In this document: in pieces, positions 47,486 to 56,040 of the stretch
Numbering within the stretch: the first letter of the stretch is position 1
Layout: every line of letters starts with the position of its first letter
Assembly: GCF_009763255.1 (NCBI RefSeq)
Contig: NZ_WSJB01000039.1
Coordinates: forward strand, 62,001-126,000
Reading direction: 5' to 3'
Source of the DNA: Bordetella sp. 02P26C-1
Lineage (GTDB): Bacteria; Pseudomonadota; Gammaproteobacteria; Burkholderiales; Burkholderiaceae_B
DNA length: 64,000 nucleotides
Translations under genes and position numbers: made by a program
The notes under the pieces: generated by a model
What the model saw: only the letters and a program-made list of their open reading frames with translations
Database searches by the model: none
What the model was told of the DNA's origin: nothing

Positions 47486-48568
47486 ATGAATCCCATCGCA
47501 TCGCCAGAGGCGGATCTGCTCGCCTTTATTGCCCAAGACGGTTGTACTGACGATCAGTTCGATCAACTGGCGCTTCGCCTGTTTGCCTATCAATACCAGG
47601 CGAATGTGCCGTTCAAACGCTTTTGCCAGCATCGCGGCGTCACCCTGCGCAGTGTGCGATCGTGGCGTGATATACCCGCCGTACCCATTGATGCGTTCAA
47701 GGCGATGGAGCTGAGATGTGAGCCGCCCAAGGACACCGAGCGGGTTTTCATGACCAGCGGCACGACCCGCGCGGATGCGCGGGGAAGACATTTCCACCCA
47801 CGCTTGGATGTTTACGATCTGTCGATGACGCGCAATTTTGCTCGCCGCTTCATGCGCGGCGTCGAGCGTATGCCGATGGGAATTCTGTTCCCCGACGAAA
47901 CCGTGATGCCGAACTCCTCGCTGGCGCATTATCTGGCGTTGGCGAAATCGGTGTTTGGCACACCGGACAGCGAGTACTTTATGTCCGCTGACGGTATCGC
48001 GCTTGACGCGCTGTGGCGGCGTCTGGAGCAGGCCGAGGCCAGCGGCCAGCCGTATGCGCTGCTGGGTGCGAGCTACAGCCTCGTTCATGTGATGGATGCG
48101 CTGCGCGAGACCGGCCGCGTCTTTCGCCTGCCGCCGGGCAGTCGCATCCTCGATACCGGCGGCTATAAACGCCAGTCGCGCGAGTTGCCGCTAGACACCT
48201 TTTATGCCGAACTGACCGAGTTGTTCGGCGTGCCGGGCGAGCTTTGCATCAACATGTATGGGATGACGGAGCTGAGCACACAGTTCTACGATGATGGCAA
48301 CGCCGTGGTCCCCTCGGTGAAATCGGGACCGCACTGGATACGTTCGCGGCTCGTTGACCCGGCAACGGGTTTTACCGTGCCTGACGGTGAACGCGGCATA
48401 CTGGTGCATTGCGATCTGGCCAATTTCAACTCGGTCACGACGATATTGACCGAGGACGTGGGTGAGCCCGCGGAGGGCGGCTTTTTGCTGCTGGGCCGGG
48501 CGGCTGGCGCGCAAGCCAAAGGCTGCTCGCTGGCTGTCGAAGAATTCATCCATTCCAGCGTGGCATGA
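47486..48568 (+). CDS. LuxE-like acyl-protein synthetase under TPP riboswitch control
   Basis: ATP-dependent carboxylate-activating enzyme of the LuxE family (360 residues), related to adenylate-forming enzymes. Visible are the P-loop-like MTSGTTRADARG (TSGTT at 90-94), TGGYKRQSRELP, the adenylation motif YGMTE (258-262), and near the C-terminus GAQAKGCSLAVEEF with Cys347, the position of the acyl-accepting Cys364 in luminous bacteria. LuxE converts acid plus ATP to acyl-AMP and then acyl-enzyme for LuxC. Here it starts an operon with a LuxC-like protein and a ThiXYZ-type transporter and lacks LuxA, LuxB and LuxD, so its acid substrate is probably not a fatty acid for luciferase. The ATG lies 77 bp after the riboswitch. 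Confidence 0.85.
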   Translation: MNPIASPEADLLAFIAQDGCTDDQFDQLALRLFAYQYQANVPFKRFCQHRGVTLRSVRSWRDIPAVPIDAFKAMELRCEPPKDTERVFMTSGTTRADARGRHFHPRLDVYDLSMTRNFARRFMRGVERMPMGILFPDETVMPNSSLAHYLALAKSVFGTPDSEYFMSADGIALDALWRRLEQAEASGQPYALLGASYSLVHVMDALRETGRVFRLPPGSRILDTGGYKRQSRELPLDTFYAELTELFGVPGELCINMYGMTELSTQFYDDGNAVVPSVKSGPHWIRSRLVDPATGFTVPDGERGILVHCDLANFNSVTTILTEDVGEPAEGGFLLLGRAAGAQAKGCSLAVEEFIHSSVA

Positions 48569-50037
48569 CGATGGTGCGGATCGAAGCCGGTTATCTGCCC
48601 GGGCTGACAGCCGATGAGGTCAGCTGGCACAGCTTGCACTTTGGTTCAGGCGCTCGGCAGCTGGAGGTCGCCGTGCCGGTGTTGACGGCCGCGCAGATGC
48701 AGGCGTTGGCATTGCGGGTAAAACAAGCGAGCGCGCGTCATCTGCGCACGATGTCCGTATCGGAGATCATCGCCATTATCGACCGCGCGATCGCCCGTCT
48801 GCTCGATCGCGATGACCCGTATCGTCGGCAGGCCGACGCTTGGTTGCCGGTGGTCAGCGGCTTCGATGCCGAGATGGTCAGAGTCGGACTGACAGGGTTT
48901 TTTAAAACCTTTCGCGCGCCGCAGCTACATCGATTCGTCGCCGAAGACTTTACGAATCCCAAAGTCCTGGATGCTTTTCAACCCGCGCCCAAGGGCGGGG
49001 CGGTACGCGCCTATGGCCCGGCTCTGCTGGCGCATAGCTGGGCGGGAAATGTCCCCGCACTGGCATTGTGGAGCTTTGTTTGCGGCCTGCTGGTCAAAGC
49101 CGGCAATATTGGCAAGCTGCCTAGCGCCGAGCCGCTGTTCGCCGGTTGGTTCGCGCGCCTGCTGGCCGAGGTGCATCCTCCTTGGGCAGAGTGTTTCGCT
49201 GTCGTGTGGTGGCGGGGGGCGGGTGACGGCAGCGCGGACGCGTTGTATGCCCAGGCTGATACCGTCGTGGCTTATGGTGGCAATGAGGCACTGCAAGCGA
49301 TTCAACGGCGCCTGCCGGTGACGACGCGTTTCCTGCCGCATGGTCATAAGCTGGGATTTGGCGTGGTCAGTGCGTCGGCGCTGGACGCGTTGAAAGCGCC
49401 CGCGCTGGCCAGGCGTGCCGCCTGGGACGTGATGCGTTACGACCAGCAGGGCTGCTATTCACCGCAGGTCTTCTATGTGCAGCGCGGTGGGCAGGTCTCG
49501 CCGCGCGCGTTCGCAGACTATATCGCGGCGGAACTTGCCAATCTGCAGCAGCGCTATCCAAGGCGCGCGCTGGATCTGAACGAATCTTCCGCCGTGGCGA
49601 AATGGCGTCAGTCGATCGAATGGCGGATTCCTTTGGACAGTGGCCCGCAGAGCGCGGACTGTTTGATCGGTGAACCCGGAGCGCCGTGGAGTGTGGCGTA
49701 TGTGGATGGAGAACTTGCGCTGGCGCCCACCGGGTTGCAGCGTAGCATCGTCATCGCTGTTATAGATAGCTTGGACGATATCGCATCACGGCTGGCGGGC
49801 CGCGAGGTCTACCTGCAGACCGCGGGCGTGGCCGCAAGTCCGGCAGAGCTGTATCGGCTTGCGGAACAACTTGGCGCCGCCGGCGTGACGCGGATCAGCG
49901 CCATTGGATCGATGAGTGTGCCCGAAGCCGGCTGGCATCACGATGGCCGTTTCAATCTGTTGGATCTGGTACGCATGACCGAAATCGAGCAGTCGGCCGA
50001 AGCTGCGGCGGATCCGTTCGCGGAGTATGAGCCATGA
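48565..50037 (+). CDS. LuxC-like acyl reductase
   Basis: NADPH-dependent acyl reductase of the LuxC family (490 residues), producing an aldehyde from an acyl-thioester. The acyl-accepting Cys297 lies in DQQGCYSPQVFYVQ, the equivalent of the conserved catalytic cysteine of luminous bacteria; preceding MRYDQQG and following VSPRAFADYIAAEL are family features. N-terminal GYLPGLTADEVSWHSLHFGSG is less conserved. The ATG overlaps the LuxE-like stop (ATGA) and its own stop overlaps the ATPase start, so the products are translationally coupled. In the operon it would reduce the acid activated by LuxE-like protein; the TPP riboswitch ties this to thiamin metabolism. Confidence 0.85.
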   Translation: MTMVRIEAGYLPGLTADEVSWHSLHFGSGARQLEVAVPVLTAAQMQALALRVKQASARHLRTMSVSEIIAIIDRAIARLLDRDDPYRRQADAWLPVVSGFDAEMVRVGLTGFFKTFRAPQLHRFVAEDFTNPKVLDAFQPAPKGGAVRAYGPALLAHSWAGNVPALALWSFVCGLLVKAGNIGKLPSAEPLFAGWFARLLAEVHPPWAECFAVVWWRGAGDGSADALYAQADTVVAYGGNEALQAIQRRLPVTTRFLPHGHKLGFGVVSASALDALKAPALARRAAWDVMRYDQQGCYSPQVFYVQRGGQVSPRAFADYIAAELANLQQRYPRRALDLNESSAVAKWRQSIEWRIPLDSGPQSADCLIGEPGAPWSVAYVDGELALAPTGLQRSIVIAVIDSLDDIASRLAGREVYLQTAGVAASPAELYRLAEQLGAAGVTRISAIGSMSVPEAGWHHDGRFNLLDLVRMTEIEQSAEAAADPFAEYEP

Positions 50038-50792
50038 GCGCGGCCACTCCGTTTATCGATATCCATCGCGTGGTGTATGGCTATGCCCGCGACCACCGCA
50101 TCGTCGATGACGTGAGCTGGTCATTGCAGCAGGGCGGCTTTCACTGTCTGGTCGGTCGCAGCGGCTGCGGCAAGACCACCTTGCTCAAGCTGGTTGCCGG
50201 GTTGCTGACGCCGCAACAAGGTCATATTCGTCGACAGGACGGTCGCTCGGTGGTCCCCGGCCCGCAACTCGGCTATATGTTCCAGGCGCCCACCTTGCTG
50301 GACTGGCAGCGCGTACTGGATAACGTGCTGCTGCCCGTTTCGTTGCAGCGACGCCCAAGCCAGGCGGATTTCGCCCGTGCGCGCGAATTGCTGGCGATGC
50401 TGGGGCTCGCGAGTTATGAGCAACGTTATCCGCGCGAACTGTCGGGCGGCCAGCAAAGCCGCGTGGCACTGGCGCGGGCGCTGGTACTGCAGCCCGAGCT
50501 GCTGCTATTGGACGAGCCATTCGCCGCGCTCGATGCGATCACCCGTTATGAGCTGCAGGACGATTTGCTGCGTATGTGCCGCAAGCAGCGTACGACGGTG
50601 CTATTCGTCACGCATGACATTGGCGAGGCGGTGTACCTCGCCGATCGTGTGGGCGTGATGCACGCGGGTCGCCTGCTTGCCGATATCGCGGTATCGCTGC
50701 CTGTGCCGCGCACGCAGGCCTTGCGGCATGGCGTGGCATTCAACGGGATCTGCGCCGGGATCTACGACACGATGATGAGGGCAGGGCAATGA
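50034..50792 (+). CDS. ABC transporter ATP-binding protein, ThiZ-like
   Basis: ATPase of 252 residues of the nitrate/sulfonate/taurine type (SsuB/ThiZ). Walker A GRSGCGKTT (41-49), Q-loop MFQAPTLLDW, signature LSGGQQSRVALARAL, Walker B LLLLDEPFAALD, switch VTHDIGEAVYLAD. It overlaps the LuxC-like gene and the permease by 4 bp each. With a THI5-like binding protein and a TPP riboswitch it is best read as the energiser of a thiamin-precursor importer. Confidence 0.9.
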   Translation: MSAATPFIDIHRVVYGYARDHRIVDDVSWSLQQGGFHCLVGRSGCGKTTLLKLVAGLLTPQQGHIRRQDGRSVVPGPQLGYMFQAPTLLDWQRVLDNVLLPVSLQRRPSQADFARARELLAMLGLASYEQRYPRELSGGQQSRVALARALVLQPELLLLDEPFAALDAITRYELQDDLLRMCRKQRTTVLFVTHDIGEAVYLADRVGVMHAGRLLADIAVSLPVPRTQALRHGVAFNGICAGIYDTMMRAGQ

Positions 50793-51553
50793 AACAAGTG
50801 CTGAGGAACCGCACGCTTTCTATTGTGTTGTTGATTGTGCTGTTGGCTGGATGGGAATTCGCGGTGCGTCAAAGCGGTATTTCCGCCTTGGTCTTGCCGG
50901 CGCCGACCGCCGTGGCCACCACGTTATGGTCCACGCTTAGTAGCGGCTATCTCTGGCCGCATATCTCGGCCACGCTTGTTGAAATGTTGTTTGGGCTGGC
51001 AGCGGGCGGTGCGCTGGGAATGGCCATGGGCATCGCGCTGGCCGAGTCGGCGCTGCTCGACCGTGTGCTAAAGCCCTATGTGATTGTGAGTCAGGTCGTG
51101 CCCAAACTGGCGCTGGCGCCGCTTTTTGTATTGTGGTTCGGCTTTGGTATCTTGCCCACTGTGATCATGACAGCGTTGATCTGCTTTTTCCCTTTGATGG
51201 AAAACACGCTGACGAGCTTGCAGCAAGTCGATCCGCATCGCGTGCAACTGTTTCGCTTGCTGGGCGCGACGCGGATGCAGACGCTATTGCGATTGAAGCT
51301 GCCTGCCGGGCTGCCCGGCATTCTGGCCGGATGGCGCGTGGCGTTGGTCCTCGCACTGGTGGGCGCGGTAGTGGGCGAATTCATCAGCGCCAGTCGTGGT
51401 CTGGGCGCGGTCATTATTGCCGCGCAAGGCATGATGGATACGCCGCTCATGTTCGCCGCGCTTGTTGCCATCGCGGTGATCGGCCTGCTCAGCTATTACG
51501 CCATTCTGCTAATCGAACGTCAGTTGTTAAAGCCCTACGGCTATCAATCATGA
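50789..51553 (+). CDS. ABC transporter permease, ThiX-like
   Basis: Inner-membrane permease of 254 residues. The N-terminus has a membrane helix (TLSIVLLIVLLAGWEFAV), and SALVLPAPTAVATTLWSTL is the SsuC/TauC/ThiX signature. The coupling loop reads QVDPHRVQLFRLLGATRMQTLLRLKLPAGLPG, with GAVVGEFISASRGLG after it. It overlaps the ATPase gene by 4 bp. Substrate inferred from the riboswitch. Confidence 0.9.
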   Translation: MKQVLRNRTLSIVLLIVLLAGWEFAVRQSGISALVLPAPTAVATTLWSTLSSGYLWPHISATLVEMLFGLAAGGALGMAMGIALAESALLDRVLKPYVIVSQVVPKLALAPLFVLWFGFGILPTVIMTALICFFPLMENTLTSLQQVDPHRVQLFRLLGATRMQTLLRLKLPAGLPGILAGWRVALVLALVGAVVGEFISASRGLGAVIIAAQGMMDTPLMFAALVAIAVIGLLSYYAILLIERQLLKPYGYQS

Positions 51554-51573
51554 TTGACTCAAGGATATCCACC

Positions 51574-52596
51574 ATGCCTTTCTCTCCGTCGCGCCGTGCG
51601 CTGCTCGCGGCTTTCGCAGGGTTGGCCACGCTGCCCTACGCCCGGGCCGCGCGTGCGCAAACACCCGCGCAGGGCAAGATCACCGTGGCCGGCTGGAGCA
51701 AGCCGATTTCGGAAATCACCAACTTGCTGGTCGAGCCGGACAAAGGTTTCTTTAAGGAGCAGGGCCTGGAGCTCGTTTACCTGCCCGGCGCGGGCGGGGG
51801 CGACGCCATACGCAATTTGCTTAGCGGCCAGGCCGATGTGGCCTTCACCGATCCGGGGTCGTTTTTTATGGCGTTGGACAAGGGTGAGCCGCTGCGCGCG
51901 ATCTATGACATCTACCCGCAGAACGTCTTCAATGTCGTGTCGTTGAAGTCAAAAAACATCACTCGCCCCGAGGACCTGCGCGGCAAGCGCATTGGCGTCT
52001 ATAGTTTGTCCAGCGGCACGCGCCAGAATCTGCTTGTGCTGTTGCATCGCGCGGGCCTGACGGAATCGGATGTCGAGATCGTGGTCACCGGCGTGCTGAA
52101 TTTCGCGCCGCTCATACAAGGACAAGTGGACGCGCTAGCCGCCACGGACACCGGTTTGCTGGTGGGCCGTCGTCGCGGCCTGGGCGAGGTGAACGTCATC
52201 GAGGTGCGCGATCATCTGAATATTTCCAGCGATATGTTCGTCGTGCGGGAATCCACCTATCAGCAACAACAACCCTTGTTGCGTGCGTTTCTGAAAGCCT
52301 ATCGCGATAGCGCGGTCTGGATGATGGCGAATCCGGACGAGGCCGCCACGCTTGCCATGAAACGCGCCATCGACGGCACGGATCGTGACATGAACGCTGC
52401 CGTCATCCAACTGCGTAATGCCGCCGCGCAGGCGATTCCCGGGCCTGATGGTGCGCGACGTCCTTTGGGCGCATTCGATATGGCCGCTTGGCAGCAAGCC
52501 GCCAATGTCTATCACCAGTTGGGCCTGATACAGCGGCCTATCGATGTGTCTCGCGTGCTGGATATGCGATTGCTGCCGGAGGCTATCAATGAATGA
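51574..52596 (+). CDS. NMT1/THI5-like substrate-binding protein, ThiY-like
   Basis: Periplasmic binding protein of 340 residues with a Tat-like signal (SPSRRALLAAFAGLATLPYARA). The mature part shows LVEPDKGFFKEQGLELVYL and GGDAIRNLLSGQADVAFTDPG, the NMT1/THI5 pattern, and GKRIGVYSLSSGTRQNL for ligand contact. The ATG at 51574 is 8 nt after AAGGA; an in-frame ATG at 51550 overlapping the permease stop is an alternative. The TPP riboswitch suggests a thiamin-pyrimidine-like ligand. No tenA is present, so the ligand may differ from formylaminopyrimidine. Confidence 0.88.
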   Translation: MPFSPSRRALLAAFAGLATLPYARAARAQTPAQGKITVAGWSKPISEITNLLVEPDKGFFKEQGLELVYLPGAGGGDAIRNLLSGQADVAFTDPGSFFMALDKGEPLRAIYDIYPQNVFNVVSLKSKNITRPEDLRGKRIGVYSLSSGTRQNLLVLLHRAGLTESDVEIVVTGVLNFAPLIQGQVDALAATDTGLLVGRRRGLGEVNVIEVRDHLNISSDMFVVRESTYQQQQPLLRAFLKAYRDSAVWMMANPDEAATLAMKRAIDGTDRDMNAAVIQLRNAAAQAIPGPDGARRPLGAFDMAAWQQAANVYHQLGLIQRPIDVSRVLDMRLLPEAINE

Positions 52597-53368
52597 CACC
52601 CGTAAATTCGTTGGCAAGGTCGTCTTGGTCACCGGCGCCAGTCGTGGCATAGGCGCGGAAATCGCCCGAAGTTTCGCGGCCGAGGGCGCGACCGTCGTCG
52701 TCAACTACCTCAGCAATTCGGCCGCGGCCGAGGCGGTGGTGGCTCAATGTCAGGCCGCCGGCGGCGATGCTTGGTGCCTGCAGGCGGACGTCACATCGCC
52801 AGAGGCCGTGCAAGCCATGGTGAGCGCGATCGAGGACGAGGCAGGGCGCTTGGACATCGTCGTCAATAACGCCGTAAGACAATACCGTTTCGATCCACGT
52901 CGGCGCGCGACCTTCGATATGCTGAAGTGGGCCGACTACCAATCTCAGTACGATGGCTCTGTCGGCGCGGTCTTCAATGTCTGCCAGGCCGTGCTGCCGC
53001 ATTTCCGCCGGCGAGCGCAAGGTTGCATCATCAATATAGCCACCAATCTTGTCGAAAACCCTGTGGTGCCTTACCACGACTACACCACGGCGAAAGCCGC
53101 TCTGGTTGGCTTCAGCCGTAACCTCGCCACGGAGCTCGGGCCGCTAGGCATACGCGTTAACTGCGTGGCTCCAGGATTGGTCTATCCTACGGATGCGAGT
53201 CGCGATACGCAGGAATCGTTTCGCGATGCCCTCATCGCCGCGACGCCATTGCGACGCATTGCCAGGCCGCAAGACATCGCCGGGCCTGTCATGTTTCTTG
53301 CGTCGGACTGGAGTGGATTTATGACAGGCCAGGTGCTGTTCGTGGATGGGGGATTGGTGATGCGGTGA
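52589..53368 (+). CDS. Short-chain dehydrogenase/reductase (FabG-like) of the TPP-riboswitch operon
   Basis: NAD(P)H-dependent oxidoreductase of 259 residues. VVLVTGASRGIGAEIARSF is the cofactor motif, IVVNNAV the NNAG-equivalent, NIATN the catalytic Ser position (reading Thr in this protein), and HDYTTAKAALVG the YxxxK. The ATG at 52589 overlaps the binding-protein gene by 8 bp and follows CCGGAGG. As last gene of the operon it may reduce the aldehyde from the LuxC-like enzyme to an alcohol. Note that the usual active-site Ser is replaced in the visible IINIATNLVE segment. Confidence 0.88.
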   Translation: MNDTRKFVGKVVLVTGASRGIGAEIARSFAAEGATVVVNYLSNSAAAEAVVAQCQAAGGDAWCLQADVTSPEAVQAMVSAIEDEAGRLDIVVNNAVRQYRFDPRRRATFDMLKWADYQSQYDGSVGAVFNVCQAVLPHFRRRAQGCIINIATNLVENPVVPYHDYTTAKAALVGFSRNLATELGPLGIRVNCVAPGLVYPTDASRDTQESFRDALIAATPLRRIARPQDIAGPVMFLASDWSGFMTGQVLFVDGGLVMR

Positions 53369-53456
53369 CGCATTGGGCGGACGCCGCAGTGGCGGTCGAC
53401 GGCTCGTTCCGGCCGCGAGAGCGTGGAGCGGTGTACTTATATTAAAGACATATTGA

Positions 53457-54404
53457 ATGGATCTTGTCGCGCTTGAGTTTTTCTATGTGGTCGCCCAGGC
53501 TGGCAGCGTGTCGCGCGCCGCGTCCGATCTCGGGGTGGAGCAGTCGACGCTGACGCGGCATATCACGCGTCTGGAGCACAGCGTTGGCATGCGCCTGTTT
53601 CACCGATCCGGGCGGGGAATGGTGCTGACAGAAAAAGGCCAAGCCATGTTTCGCGCGGCCGAAGAGGTCGTGGGCGCGTTATCCCGTGCGCGCCGCACCG
53701 CCGCAGAGCTCGCGGCCTGCGGGCCGGCAAAGATCACGATTGCTTCGCAGCCTACGATCGCTAACGCCACGTTTGGCGCGATCGCTCATGCCCTGAAGCA
53801 CGAGTTTCCCAAATCGAAGCTCCGATTCGTCGAGGGCCTGGGGTCTCACATCATCGATATGCTGCAGGATGGCGACGTGGACGTGGCGTTGCTCTATCAA
53901 CCCACGCAATCCAAGCTTCTGGATTATGAAGAATTACTGCGCGAGGATTTGTACTGCATCTGTCCCGCGTCGAGCAGTGTTCCGCGTCGAGCCTTAAGTG
54001 GCGCTGACTTGCTGAGTCTGCCGATGGTGCTGCCCAGTACCGTGCATGGGCTGAAGACCTGGCTGGAAGCGCTGGCTCAGGAGATCGGCATAGCACCGAA
54101 CATTGCCATCGAATGTGATGGCTCCACGCATTTGATGAGCCGTCTCGTGCAGCAGAACCATGGCTATACGATTCTGCCGATGGCGGCCGTGAAGAACGAA
54201 CTCGCCGCGGGGACGATCAAGGCCGTCAAGATCGATCATCCCCGCGCCACGCGCACGGTGGTCCTGGCGACCCCGCGCGGTCGTGCTCAAGTCGATAGCT
54301 ATTGGAAAGTCGCGCATCTCATCAAGCAGACCGTCGCGCAATTGGTGCAGTCGGGCCAGTGGCCCAACGTGCAGCCTACACCGGGATCCGCTTGTCCGGT
54401 GTGA
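53457..54404 (+). CDS. LysR-family transcriptional regulator
   Basis: Regulator of 315 residues with helix-turn-helix MDLVALEFFYVVAQAGSVSR and STLTRHITRLEHSVGMRLFHR. It has an effector-binding domain (KITIASQPTIANATFGAIAH). It lies 88 bp after the SDR on the same strand, and convergent with the ThDP enzyme, whose 3' end it overlaps by 29 bp. Which genes it controls is unclear; the second Bug gene or the ThDP enzyme are candidates. Confidence 0.92.
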   Translation: MDLVALEFFYVVAQAGSVSRAASDLGVEQSTLTRHITRLEHSVGMRLFHRSGRGMVLTEKGQAMFRAAEEVVGALSRARRTAAELAACGPAKITIASQPTIANATFGAIAHALKHEFPKSKLRFVEGLGSHIIDMLQDGDVDVALLYQPTQSKLLDYEELLREDLYCICPASSSVPRRALSGADLLSLPMVLPSTVHGLKTWLEALAQEIGIAPNIAIECDGSTHLMSRLVQQNHGYTILPMAAVKNELAAGTIKAVKIDHPRATRTVVLATPRGRAQVDSYWKVAHLIKQTVAQLVQSGQWPNVQPTPGSACPV

Positions 54405-56040
54405 TTTGAGCGGGGTCGGTGACCAACTCGATCAGCGCCACGCCACCGGCGTCGCGGGCGCGCTGCAACGCGGCGGGGAAATCGGCTTCGTTTTCCACTC
54501 GTTCGCCATGTGCGCCCAATGACCGCGCCAGGGCGACATAGTCAGAACCATGAATCCGGGTGCCCGACACCCGGCCCGGGTAGTCGCGTTCCTGATGCAT
54601 GCGAATGGTGCCGTACATTCCGTTGTTGACTACCAGAATGATGAGCGACGCGCCGAATTCGATGGCGGTGGCGATTTCTTGCGGGTACATCATAAAGCAG
54701 CCATCGCCGGCCACGCATACTACTTGACGTTGTCCCTTGTAGCGCAGCGCCGCGGCAACGGCGGCCGGTAGTCCATATCCCATCGCGCCGCAGGTCGTTG
54801 CCAGCTCGGTGCGCGGCTGACGATAACGATAGTAGCGATGCAGCCATACCGCATAGTTGCCCGCGCCATTGGTCATGATCGTATCGTCAGGCAGCGCATC
54901 GTTCAGATGCAGAATCACCTTTGCCAGGTCTACGCCGTTTGGACGCACCTCGGTCTGGCGACGAGACGTAAAGGTGACAAAAGCCTCGCGCGCCTTCGCG
55001 GTCCGTTGCGCCCAAACCGGTGCGCCCGGCGCGGGTAGGGCAGTCAGCGCGCGCAGCGCCGCCTCGGCGGTGACGGGGGCGGCAATATCCGGCCGATACA
55101 CACGTCCCAACTCTTCCGCGGATGCATGCAGATGAATCAGCTTCTGGGCGGGCGTAGGCAACTCCAGCAACGTGAAGCCGTCGGTGGGCACATCGCCCAG
55201 GCGCGTGCCGATTGCAAGGATCAGATCCGATTCTTGCACTAGCGCCCGCAACGCCGGACTCATGCCCAGGCTCATATGGCCCACGTATTGCGGGTCTTCA
55301 TTATCGAGCAGGTCTTGACGGCGGAACGCGCTGGCCACCGGTAAATTCCAGCTCGACGCAAACGCGCGCAAATCCGCGCACGCGGCGGCTGACCAGTTGC
55401 TGCCGCCCACGATCAACAAAGGACGTTCGGCCGCGCTAAGCGCGTCGCCAATCTGGTCGCGCGTGGATGCCGCCAGCTCCGGCAGCTGTAGCGTCATCGG
55501 CGCGCAATCGGGCGTCGCGATGACTTCCGTCAGCATGTCCTCCGGCAACGACACGACCACCGGTCCGGGACGCCCGGACACCGCGACGTTGAAGGCGCGC
55601 GCCAGCAATTCGGGCACGCGATCCGCTTCATTGATCTCGATCACGAGTTTTGCGATGCTGCCAAAAAACTGCTGATAGTCCACTTCCTGAAACGCATCGC
55701 GGCCGCGATCGTGACGGGCGATCTGCCCAACGAACAGAATCATCGGCGTCGAATCTTGTTGCGCGATATGCAGGCCGATGCTGGCATGCGTGGCGCCCGG
55801 GCCGCGGGTGACCATGCAGATACCTGGCTTGCCAGTCAGCTTGCCGTCCGCTTCGGCCATATTGGCCGCGGCGCCTTCGTGTTTGGTGACGATCAGTTCG
55901 ATCTGGTCTTCAACATCCTTTAGGGCGTCGAGAACTTCCAGATAGCTTTCACCGGGAACACAGAAGACGCGCTCAACACCGTGAGCGACAAGGGAGGAGA
56001 CCAGGGCGCGGCCGGCGGTTCGTTGCGATGGAGAACTCAT
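54376..56040 (-). CDS. ThDP-dependent acetolactate-synthase-like enzyme
   Basis: A 554-residue enzyme with the three-domain pyruvate-oxidase/acetolactate-synthase fold. N-terminal PYR domain: VFCVPGESYLEVLDAL with catalytic Glu in VTKHEGAAANMAEADG. Central domain PLLIVGGSNW. C-terminal PP domain: VAGDGCFMMYPQEIATAI...VVNN, the GDG-x25-NN thiamin-diphosphate motif. No regulatory subunit gene is nearby, so it may be catabolic (oxalyl, benzoylformate or sulfoacetaldehyde-like enzymes are alternatives). The ATG at 56040 is used; the frame to 56229 contains unsupported sequence. Divergent from the Bug gene. Confidence 0.88.
   Translation of the reverse strand: MSSPSQRTAGRALVSSLVAHGVERVFCVPGESYLEVLDALKDVEDQIELIVTKHEGAAANMAEADGKLTGKPGICMVTRGPGATHASIGLHIAQQDSTPMILFVGQIARHDRGRDAFQEVDYQQFFGSIAKLVIEINEADRVPELLARAFNVAVSGRPGPVVVSLPEDMLTEVIATPDCAPMTLQLPELAASTRDQIGDALSAAERPLLIVGGSNWSAAACADLRAFASSWNLPVASAFRRQDLLDNEDPQYVGHMSLGMSPALRALVQESDLILAIGTRLGDVPTDGFTLLELPTPAQKLIHLHASAEELGRVYRPDIAAPVTAEAALRALTALPAPGAPVWAQRTAKAREAFVTFTSRRQTEVRPNGVDLAKVILHLNDALPDDTIMTNGAGNYAVWLHRYYRYRQPRTELATTCGAMGYGLPAAVAAALRYKGQRQVVCVAGDGCFMMYPQEIATAIEFGASLIILVVNNGMYGTIRMHQERDYPGRVSGTRIHGSDYVALARSLGAHGERVENEADFPAALQRARDAGGVALIELVTDPAQITPDKRIPV

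Noticed and set aside
47486-50037. Bioluminescence operon
   Set aside because: LuxE- and LuxC-like proteins are present but luxA, luxB and luxD are absent, and the operon is under a TPP riboswitch.
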